A DNA stretch of 11,033 nt from RGIG3009 sp045590855 (GTDB lineage Bacteria; Bacillota; Clostridia; Oscillospirales; Acutalibacteraceae), in the NCBI GenBank assembly GCA_045590855.1, contig JAZNRV010000100.1, forward strand, positions 1 through 11,033, in the 5' to 3' direction. The notes under the pieces are model-generated. The model worked only from the letters and a program-made list of their open reading frames with translations. It ran no database searches and was not told the origin of the DNA. How positions within the stretch are numbered: position 1 is the stretch's first letter; every line of letters starts with the position of its first letter. This document shows, in pieces, positions 4,896 through 11,033 of this stretch. The translations under genes were made by a program, and so were the position numbers.

Positions 4896-6314
4896 TTACT
4901 TCACAAGGCTTTGGTAAATGCGGATATATTCTGTGGCCGAACGCTCCCAACCAAAATCGCTGCGCATGGCATGGTCGGTAACAGCAAAAAATTCACCGGG
5001 GTTGCGGTAGGTATGCAGTGCACGCTTGATGCTGCGCAGCATATCTTCGGCATCGTACGTTTGAAACGTAAATCCGTTTCCCTTACCATTGCCGCAATCG
5101 GTGATGGTGTCTTTTAACCCCCCGGTGGCACGCACAATGGGCACGGCACCATAACGACAAGCCAGCATTTGCGAAAGCCCGCACGGTTCACTTTGGGACG
5201 GCATTAAAAATAAGTCGGAAGCGGCGTAGATTTTTTGTGCCAGTTCGGGTACGAAGCCCTGACAAAAGCGGAATTTTTCGCCGTTCCAACGTTGTTTTTC
5301 GCAAAAATAGTGCTCGTAACGTTGTTCGCCCGAACCCAGTATGACCAGTTGTACATCTTCGTTCATGAGCCTTTCAAACACGGCTTGTACCAAATCGAAG
5401 CCTTTGTGCGATGCCAGACGACTGACCATACCGATGAGTGGGGTGTTGTCTTGTTGCGGCAAGGACAACCGTTCTTGCAACCGTTGTTTGTTGATGGCTT
5501 TACCTTGTTTGTTTTCTGCTGAGTAGGCGGCATACAAAAACGAATCGGTGGCGGGGTTATATTGTTCGGTGTCGATACCATTGAGAATACCGGTGAGTTT
5601 CCACGCGCGGTGGCGCAAAAGAGAATCCAAGCCGTGTGCAAACCACGGGTCTTGCAATTCCTTTGCATAGGTCGGACTGACAGTGGTGACACGGTGGGCG
5701 GTTTCGATGCCCCCTTTCATTAGATTGGTGCGACCGTCTTGTTCGACCAGTTGACCCGCTTGTGCGGGGAGTCCGAATACATCGCCCAAAAGTTCCATGC
5801 CGTATTGTCCTTGGTATTGAATGTTGTGAATGGTATATACCGTGCGCATATTACGATACGGTAAGTCGTTGCCGTAAAAAACGGTGTGGTAAACGGGAAT
5901 CAGTCCGCATTGCCAGTCGTTGGCATGGAGAATGTCAGGTGTAAAATCAATATGCCGTATCATTTCAAGCACCGCACGGGAGAAAAAAGCAAAGCGTTCG
6001 GCATCGTCATAAAGACCGTATAAACCGCAGCGTTTGAAATAATATTCATTATCCAAAAAGTAATAAGTAACACCGTTTTCTTTGATTTTAAACACGCCGC
6101 AATGTTGCCTGCGCCATGAAAGCGGAACTCCAAAAGCGGTCAGAAATTCGAGGTTTTCGCGTTTGTCGGGCAGTACCGTTTCGTACAAGGGCAAAACAAC
6201 ACGACAATCCACCCCTTGTGAGCACAAGGCTTTGGGCAGCGCCGCGGCGACATCGCCGAGACCTCCCGAAACCGCAAAGGGGCGTGCTTCGCTTGTGGCA
6301 AATAACACGTTCAT
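4896..6314 (-). CDS. glgA: Glycogen synthase (ADP-glucose dependent, GT5)
   Basis: This is a 472-residue GT5 glycogen synthase, which adds glucose from ADP-glucose to the non-reducing ends of an alpha-1,4-glucan. The N-terminal Rossmann domain has MNVLFATSEARPF, then SGGLGDVAAALPKAL (16-30) at the ADP-glucose binding loop, and LHANDWQCGLIP (129-140). The C-terminal domain has GMVSRLASHKGFDL (295-308), with R299 and K304 of the active site, and PSQSEPCGLSQMLACRYG (372-389) with E376. The loop reads SGG where E. coli GlgA has KTGG. The ATG at 6314 follows the glgD stop by 1 nt, with GGGGAG about 11 nt upstream; the GTG at 6326 would overlap that site. It is the last gene of the glgBCDA operon. 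Confidence 0.95.
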   Translation of the reverse strand: MNVLFATSEARPFAVSGGLGDVAAALPKALCSQGVDCRVVLPLYETVLPDKRENLEFLTAFGVPLSWRRQHCGVFKIKENGVTYYFLDNEYYFKRCGLYGLYDDAERFAFFSRAVLEMIRHIDFTPDILHANDWQCGLIPVYHTVFYGNDLPYRNMRTVYTIHNIQYQGQYGMELLGDVFGLPAQAGQLVEQDGRTNLMKGGIETAHRVTTVSPTYAKELQDPWFAHGLDSLLRHRAWKLTGILNGIDTEQYNPATDSFLYAAYSAENKQGKAINKQRLQERLSLPQQDNTPLIGMVSRLASHKGFDLVQAVFERLMNEDVQLVILGSGEQRYEHYFCEKQRWNGEKFRFCQGFVPELAQKIYAASDLFLMPSQSEPCGLSQMLACRYGAVPIVRATGGLKDTITDCGNGKGNGFTFQTYDAEDMLRSIKRALHTYRNPGEFFAVTDHAMRSDFGWERSATEYIRIYQSLVK

Positions 6315-6315
6315 T

Positions 6316-7428
6316 TTATATAACACTCCCCTTTCGCACCGAAACGGGATGACCTTCGCATCCTTGCAGACAACGGTTTTCGCGAAGGCACACGTTTTTG
6401 TCGGTAATCACGTAGTCAAGCGAACTGTTTGCACCGATTACACCGCCTTGCAACAAAAGGCAGTTTTGGATGTGACAGTTTTTGCCCACCGACACGTCGC
6501 GAAACAGCAAAGAGTGCTCCACCGTTCCGTCGACATGACAGCCGTCGGCAATCAGCGAATCGGTGACGTTGGCATGCAATCCGTATACGGCGGGAGAACA
6601 ATCCCGCACCTTGGTATAGATTGGACGACGGCTCAAAAACAGTTCTTTTCGCACGTCCGGTCGCAGCAAAGCCATGTTGGCATGAAAGTAACTGTCGAGC
6701 GAAGAAATCACTCGCGCCCATTCCGTTATGCGGTAACCAAACAACTGCAAATCGCCCAGGTGTCGTTGCAAGATATCCCATTCAAAACGCAGACGGTTAC
6801 GACTGACAGCCGTTTCCAACAATCGCAACAACAGCGTGCGCGATATCACGTACAAGCCGATGCCGTAGCAAACCGCATTTTCACAACGATTGGTAATGTG
6901 GATATCGGTGATGCGACCGCTCGGTGCAATGCTGAGTACCGGTGACATGAGAGAGTTTGGTAACATGTCGACAAGGTATGCCACCGTGATATCGGCACCG
7001 TTTTCGACATGGGCGCGCAACAGTTGTTTGAAGTCAATGTTGGCGACCACATGGCAATCGGAAAGAATGACGTATTCTTCCCCACAACTTTCCAAAAAGC
7101 AACGAACACCCCAAAGAGATGCCAAACGACCGCTATATTCTTGTTCGTCGGTGCCAAACGGCGGTAAAAAATAGAGTCCCCTTGTTTTGCGCGAAAGGTC
7201 CCACGATTTACCCGAGCCCAAATGGTCCATTAGCGATTGGTAGTTATTTTTGGTCAACACACCAACTTTGCAAACACCGGCGTTTACCAAGTTGGACAAC
7301 ACAAAATCCACCAAGCGATACCGCCCGCCAAAAGGTACCGAGCCCATAGAACGAACGGCGGTAAGTTCGGGCAAGGCTTCATCGTGCATGTTGGGGAACA
7401 ACAGTCCGAGCGCGGTATTATGATTCAT
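6316..7428 (-). CDS. glgD: Glucose-1-phosphate adenylyltransferase, GlgD subunit
   Basis: This 370-residue paralogue of GlgC is typical of Firmicutes. It starts GLLFPNMHDEALPELTAVRSMGSVPFGGRYRLVDFVLSN... in place of the catalytic GGxGxRL loop seen in GlgC. The catalytic-Asp region reads LSDCHVVANID instead of SGDHIYKMD. The loss of these residues is standard for GlgD, which in Bacillus-type enzymes forms a GlgC-GlgD heterotetramer and raises or tunes activity rather than carrying the full reaction. A left-handed beta-helix follows in the C-terminal third, with ANVTDSLIADGCHVDGTVEHSLLFRDVSVGKNCH and similar repeats. ATG 7428 lies 11 nt inside the end of glgC, with AAGGAG 10 nt upstream, indicating translational coupling and matched expression of the two subunits. 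Confidence 0.93.
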   Translation of the reverse strand: MNHNTALGLLFPNMHDEALPELTAVRSMGSVPFGGRYRLVDFVLSNLVNAGVCKVGVLTKNNYQSLMDHLGSGKSWDLSRKTRGLYFLPPFGTDEQEYSGRLASLWGVRCFLESCGEEYVILSDCHVVANIDFKQLLRAHVENGADITVAYLVDMLPNSLMSPVLSIAPSGRITDIHITNRCENAVCYGIGLYVISRTLLLRLLETAVSRNRLRFEWDILQRHLGDLQLFGYRITEWARVISSLDSYFHANMALLRPDVRKELFLSRRPIYTKVRDCSPAVYGLHANVTDSLIADGCHVDGTVEHSLLFRDVSVGKNCHIQNCLLLQGGVIGANSSLDYVITDKNVCLRENRCLQGCEGHPVSVRKGSVI

Positions 7429-8647
7429 GCAAAACGTTCTCCTTTGTCAAATGTTTTTCTATCATTTCTTTGGCTCGAACGATACATGCATCACCGATAT
7501 GTACACCCGACGCCACCACGGTTACGCCCCATTCTTTGAGGTTATCCACGTGTTCTGGACGTTCGCCGACAACTGCGTTTTCGCCGACAACTGCGTTTTC
7601 TGCCACAATAGCATATTGCACGGTGGCACCGCGTTTTACGATGCTACCCGGCATGATAATGGAATCGCGCACTTCGGCGCCTTTTTCCACCGTGACACCC
7701 GAAAACAGCACCGAAAAATCCACCTTGCCGTCAATGTCACCGCCCTCGGAAATGAGGCTATTTTGAACGCTTGCTTCGCTACCCACGTAATGCGGCGGCA
7801 ATCCCGTGGTTCGCGAATAAATCCGCCACGTGTTATCCGACAAATCCAGCGGTACTTTGGGGCTGAGCAAGTCCATGTTGGCTTCCCACAAACTATCGAT
7901 GGTACCGACATCTTTCCAATAGCCTTCGAAGCGGTAAGCAAACATTCGCTCACCCGCGCCCAGCATGGCGGGCAACACGTTTTTCCCAAAATCGTTGGCG
8001 GAGGTTTTGTCTTTGGCATCGGCAGCAAGATACGCTTTGAGTTTTTCTTTGCCGAACACATAAATGCCCATAGATGCGAGGTTGCTTTTGGGAACTTTGG
8101 GTTTTTCGTCAAATTCGTAGATAGAGCCATCTTCACGCGTGTTCAAAATCCCGAAACGGCTCGCTTCGGACAATTCTACTTCGATGACGGCGATGGTGCA
8201 ATCGGCGTTGTTTTTCTTGTGTTCGGCTATCATTTTGGAATAATCCATTTTGTAGATGTGGTCGCCCGAAAGCACCAAGACGTATTCGGGGTCGTAGCGT
8301 TCCACAAATTGCATGTTCTGATAAATGGCGTTGGCGGTACCTTTGTACCAATCACCGCCTTTGTTACGCTGATACGGCGGCAAAATATGCACACCCGCGC
8401 CCAAACGGTCTAAGTCCCACGGTTGGCCCGAGCCGATATAGTCATTTAGTTCCAGCGGTTGATATTGCGTGAGTACTCCCACCGTTTCGATGCCGGAATT
8501 GACACAATTGGAAAGCGGAAAATCAATAATACGGTATTTTCCGCCGTACGGCACTGCCGGTTTGGCAACCGTTTTGGTGAGCGCAAACAAGCGGCTGCCT
8601 TGTCCGCCTGCAAGCAACATTGCCACACATTCTTGTTTTCGAAACAT
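7418..8647 (-). CDS. glgC: Glucose-1-phosphate adenylyltransferase, catalytic subunit
   Basis: This 409-residue enzyme makes ADP-glucose from ATP and glucose-1-phosphate, the committed step of glycogen synthesis. The nucleotidyltransferase domain (about 1-265) has GGQGSRL (14-20), KPAVPYGGKYRIIDFPLSN (29-47), GSGQPWDLDR (72-81), LSGDHIYKMDY (126-136, catalytic D129) and FDEKP (179-183). The C-terminal left-handed beta-helix (about 285-390) carries hexapeptide repeats, including two copies of NAVVGE (351-362) that are identical at the DNA level. The start is ATG 8647, whose A is shared with the TGA stop of glgB (TGATG); AAGGAGAG lies about 8 nt upstream. A GTG directly before it is possible. 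It overlaps glgD by 11 nt. Confidence 0.95.
   Translation of the reverse strand: MFRKQECVAMLLAGGQGSRLFALTKTVAKPAVPYGGKYRIIDFPLSNCVNSGIETVGVLTQYQPLELNDYIGSGQPWDLDRLGAGVHILPPYQRNKGGDWYKGTANAIYQNMQFVERYDPEYVLVLSGDHIYKMDYSKMIAEHKKNNADCTIAVIEVELSEASRFGILNTREDGSIYEFDEKPKVPKSNLASMGIYVFGKEKLKAYLAADAKDKTSANDFGKNVLPAMLGAGERMFAYRFEGYWKDVGTIDSLWEANMDLLSPKVPLDLSDNTWRIYSRTTGLPPHYVGSEASVQNSLISEGGDIDGKVDFSVLFSGVTVEKGAEVRDSIIMPGSIVKRGATVQYAIVAENAVVGENAVVGERPEHVDNLKEWGVTVVASGVHIGDACIVRAKEMIEKHLTKENVLHES
7562..7597. repeat. Perfect 18-bp tandem duplication inside glgC
   Basis: TTCGCCGACAACTGCGTT occurs twice in direct succession (7562-7579 and 7580-7597). On the coding strand each unit encodes NAVVGE, one turn of the left-handed beta-helix. 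The two units are identical in sequence, including third positions, while neighbouring hexapeptides differ. This suggests a recent in-frame duplication. Confidence 0.85.
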
Positions 8648-10506
8648 CACCTGTTCTCTCCTTTTTGTTTTGATGGTTTGCGGTGTTTTAAAAACACCAC
8701 CGACAGCGGTGGCAAGGTAAGGGTTGCGGATTGCGAGAATCCGTGAAACGGAACACGTGTTGCACGCACCGTGCCGTTGGTCACTCCCCCGCCGCCAAAT
8801 TCTTTGGCATCGGTGGTAAAGACCTCTTGATAATTACCCGTTTTGGGTAAACCGATGCGATATTCTTCACGCTTGATGGGTGTGAAATTACAAATGGATA
8901 TGATTTCTTCCCCTTTTGTATCGATACGGCGAAACGATACCACGCTTTGCGTGTTATCGTCATGTGCTATCCAAGAAAAGCCTTCCCACGAGGTATCTTG
9001 TTCCCACAGTGGGGATTGCGTACGGTAAAAGGCGTTGAGCGTTTTGGTAAAGTGATGGAGTCGGCGGTGACTTTCGAAATCCAACAACAACCAATCCAGC
9101 TCCTTTTTTTCGTCCCATTCGATGAATTGTCCAAACTCACCGCCCATGAACAGCAGTTTTTTGCCGGGATGCGCCATGGTATATGCCAAAAGCAAACGCA
9201 GTCCCGCAAATTTTTCTTCGTAGGTGCCAAACATTTTGTTAAGCAACGAGCCTTTGCCATGCACGACCTCGTCGTGGGACAGTGGTAAAATGAATTGCTC
9301 GGAAAACGCATAAACGAGTGAAAACGTCAGGTTGGCATGTACTTCTTTTCGAAACAACGGGTCGAGTGAGATGTACCGCAGCATATCGTTCATCCAACCC
9401 ATGTTCCATTTGTGCGAAAAACCCAAACCGCCCGTATTTACCGCGTGAGTAACACCCGGCCAAGACGTGGATTCCTCTGCTATCATCAAACTGTGCGGAC
9501 ACGTTGACAAAACAGTGGTGTTAAGTTCCCTAAAAAACGACATGGCTTCCAAATTGCCGTTACCGCCGTAGATATTGGGCATCCACGCACCATCGGGACG
9601 GTTATAGTCCAAGTACAGCATGGATGCCACCGCATCCACGCGCAAACCGTCAACGTGGTATTCTTTGAGCCAAAAAAGAGCATTGGAAAACAAAAAGGAG
9701 CGCACCTCCCCTTTGCCGTAATCAAACACGCACGTACCCCATTCTTTATGCTCGCCTTTGCGCGCGTCGGCATATTCGTAACAGGCTTCTCCGTCAAAAC
9801 GGTAAAGCCCGCTTTCGTCTTTGGGGAAATGACCGGGGACCCAATCCAAGATAACACCGATACCCGCTCGATGACAGCGGTCGACAAATGCCATGAAATC
9901 GTGCGGTGTGCCATAGCGCGAGGTGGGGGCATAATAACCCGTTACCTGATACCCCCATGAGCCATCAAAGGGGTGTTCCATGACGGGCATGAGTTCAATG
10001 TGCGTATAGTGCATGTCCAACACATAGGGTATCAACTCGTCCGCCAATTCTTCGTACGACAAAAAACTGCCGTCGGCATGGCGTTTCCACGAGCCGAGGT
10101 GTACTTCGTAAATATTCAGCGGTAAACCGACGGCATTGACGGTTGCTTTGTTGTGTTGCCATTCGGAATCTTGCCAAGTATATCCTTGCAGGGAATAGAT
10201 TTTGGAAGCGGTGGCGGGGCGAGTTTCGAAATGGTAGGCATATGGGTCGGATTTTAGGACACTGTTTCCGTTTTGAGAGACGATATGATACTTATAAGCA
10301 TCATATTCCCGCGGTGCATCGGTTATGACTTCCCACACACCTTCTCCTATGGCGTACATTGGCAGTGACCGACGCTCCCATCCGTTAAAATCCCCGCACA
10401 AAAACACAGCGGCTGCACGCGGTGCCCACACACGAAACACGTATCCTTTTGTTGTGTGGTGGCAACCCAACCACTCGTAAATGGAGAATTGGTTTTTTGA
10501 AAACAT
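8647..10506 (-). CDS. glgB: 1,4-alpha-glucan branching enzyme (GH13)
   Basis: This 619-residue enzyme cuts alpha-1,4 chains and rejoins them through alpha-1,6 bonds, creating branch points in glycogen. An N-terminal CBM48 (about 20-105: YVFRVWAPRAAAVFLCGDFNGW) precedes a GH13 TIM barrel. Motifs are ELMPVMEHPFDGSWGYQVTGYYAPTSRYG (about 171-199), DWVPGHF (221-227), GLRVDAVASMLY (287-298, nucleophile D291), IAEEST (342-347, acid/base in the E344-E345 pair) and LPLSHDEVVHGKGS (407-420). A C-terminal beta domain follows. I start it at ATG 10506, which has GGAGG 9 nt upstream; the ATG at 10515 adjoins that site. An extension to 10653 would run through the preceding terminator. It is the first gene of the operon and overlaps glgC by 1 nt. 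Confidence 0.95.
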   Translation of the reverse strand: MFSKNQFSIYEWLGCHHTTKGYVFRVWAPRAAAVFLCGDFNGWERRSLPMYAIGEGVWEVITDAPREYDAYKYHIVSQNGNSVLKSDPYAYHFETRPATASKIYSLQGYTWQDSEWQHNKATVNAVGLPLNIYEVHLGSWKRHADGSFLSYEELADELIPYVLDMHYTHIELMPVMEHPFDGSWGYQVTGYYAPTSRYGTPHDFMAFVDRCHRAGIGVILDWVPGHFPKDESGLYRFDGEACYEYADARKGEHKEWGTCVFDYGKGEVRSFLFSNALFWLKEYHVDGLRVDAVASMLYLDYNRPDGAWMPNIYGGNGNLEAMSFFRELNTTVLSTCPHSLMIAEESTSWPGVTHAVNTGGLGFSHKWNMGWMNDMLRYISLDPLFRKEVHANLTFSLVYAFSEQFILPLSHDEVVHGKGSLLNKMFGTYEEKFAGLRLLLAYTMAHPGKKLLFMGGEFGQFIEWDEKKELDWLLLDFESHRRLHHFTKTLNAFYRTQSPLWEQDTSWEGFSWIAHDDNTQSVVSFRRIDTKGEEIISICNFTPIKREEYRIGLPKTGNYQEVFTTDAKEFGGGGVTNGTVRATRVPFHGFSQSATLTLPPLSVVFLKHRKPSKQKGENR

Positions 10507-10531
10507 TTGGGACATCCTCCTTTTGGTTGTC

Positions 10532-10540
10532 AGTATACCA
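10532..10540 (-). promoter_or_regulatory. Probable extended -10 promoter of the glg operon
   Basis: On the minus strand, TGGTATACT (10540-10532) gives an extended -10 (TGn-TATACT) about 26 nt before the glgB start codon and just downstream of the nagB terminator. No good -35 is seen 17 nt upstream, which suits an extended -10 or an activator-dependent promoter. Confidence 0.5.
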
Positions 10541-10577
10541 TGCCCTTTACTGTTCTTTTGGTCGAAAACGGGCGCAC

Positions 10578-10618
10578 AAAAAAACAAGCCTTGGAATTTT
10601 AAATTCCAAGGCTTGTTT
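10578..10618 (-). terminator. Intrinsic terminator after the nagB-like gene
   Basis: An 18-bp perfect inverted repeat (10582-10618), centred on 10600 with the core GGAATTTTAAATTCC and arms CAAGCC...GGCTTG, is followed on the minus strand by an uninterrupted run of seven T. It separates the nagB-like gene from the glycogen operon. Confidence 0.9.
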
Positions 10619-10627
10619 GAAAATAAA

Positions 10628-11033
10628 TTACAAATCAGCACCGCTGTCGGCATCGCAATACATTGTCACATCGGGATGCGTGCGCATGGCGGTGGCGGGA
10701 ACCATTTCGGTAATCGGGCCGTACACGGTTTTGCTAACGGCTTCGCGTTTGGTGGCGGGTACCGTGCACACCAAATGCGGTGCGCGCATCAGCGTGGGAA
10801 TGGTCAGGCTGAGTGCATGAGTCGGGACTTCGTCAATGGTAGCAAAGCAACCGTCGTTGACTTGTTGTTGACGGCACATGTTATCGAGTGTGACAACCTT
10901 GACAACTTGCGAGTCTTCAAACTTGGCTTCGCCGGGGTCGTTGAATGCGAGGAATTTCGCCGCGGGAATATCGGTTGCGGTATCAATTGGACAACATTGC
11001 GAAAAACGGACTATATTTTCACAAAATAAACAT
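10628..11033 (-). CDS. nagB: Glucosamine-6-phosphate deaminase-like protein, 5' part missing at window edge
   Basis: About 134 C-terminal residues are visible and the frame stays open to the window edge. The segment LAFNDPGEAKFEDSQVVKVVTLDN, then CRQQQVNDGCFATIDEVPTHALSLTIPTLM, then GPITEMVPATAMRTHPDVTMYCDADSGADL is typical of NagB-type glucosamine-6-phosphate deaminases, which convert glucosamine-6-phosphate to fructose-6-phosphate and ammonia. The residues just before LAFNDP are IPAAKF, where the family normally has GENGH or GxNGH carrying the active-site His. Upstream of that I see no family resemblance in any frame. The copy may be a diverged, possibly non-catalytic paralogue, or the last 80 or so bases may be a chimeric sequence end. 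It ends 10 nt before a strong terminator. Confidence 0.75.
   Translation of the reverse strand, partial: CLFCENIVRFSQCCPIDTATDIPAAKFLAFNDPGEAKFEDSQVVKVVTLDNMCRQQQVNDGCFATIDEVPTHALSLTIPTLMRAPHLVCTVPATKREAVSKTVYGPITEMVPATAMRTHPDVTMYCDADSGADL

Noticed and set aside
6082..6945. 287-codon open frame on the plus strand
   Set aside because: It is antisense to glgA and glgD and crosses their junction; it shows no protein-like features.
7427..8413. 328-codon open frame on the plus strand
   Set aside because: It lies wholly antisense to glgC, whose motifs and start are beyond doubt. The translation is rich in His and Phe without domain character and has no ribosome binding site.
10507..10653. 47-residue N-terminal extension of glgB
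   Set aside because: It would be read through the nagB terminator and the glgB promoter; the GGAGG-preceded ATG at 10506 gives the usual family N-terminus.

Overview
The window looks like an 11 kb piece of a Firmicutes (Clostridia-type, probably Oscillospirales-like) chromosome. This rests on the glgB-glgC-glgD-glgA gene set with a separate GlgD subunit, a DUF1292/YrzB-type protein, a 6S-like RNA, purine-rich Shine-Dalgarno sites and sigma-A promoters, and moderate GC. Both ends cut through genes: an IS3-family transposase tail at the left and a glucosamine-6-phosphate deaminase (nagB-like) at the right.

Left part (1-1445). The last 141 bases of an IS3-family insertion sequence abut the stop codon of a two-gene unit on the minus strand, which encodes two half-length TSUP (TauE/SafE) membrane proteins that overlap by 7 nt. 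Upstream of them, a consensus minus-strand promoter (TTGACA-17-TATAGT) and a strong intrinsic terminator bracket about 370 nt with no plausible protein. This is probably a structured non-coding RNA or leader and contains three copies of a GAGTCC...ACTAAG motif.

Middle (1390-3743). A plus-strand DUF1292 gene is followed by a roughly 220-nt rod-like RNA that I read as 6S RNA, then a terminator. Next come a divergent pair: a histidine phosphatase (minus) and an XRE-type regulator (plus), sharing an intergenic region with a perfect palindrome. A 273-bp element with 20-bp terminal inverted repeats and a possible TTA target duplication sits exactly at the regulator's stop codon, between the gene and its terminator.

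Right part (3744-11033). On the minus strand a translationally coupled glycogen operon runs glgB-glgC-glgD-glgA: branching enzyme, ADP-glucose pyrophosphorylase catalytic and regulatory-type subunits, and glycogen synthase. Together they turn glucose-1-phosphate into branched glycogen. A hairpin terminator separates the operon from a downstream GT2-GtrA fusion glycosyltransferase. Upstream of glgB, a terminator closes the partial nagB-like gene, which links the neighbourhood to amino-sugar catabolism.

The least explained parts are the ~370-nt minus-strand RNA (936-1307) and the inverted-repeat element (3429-3701).
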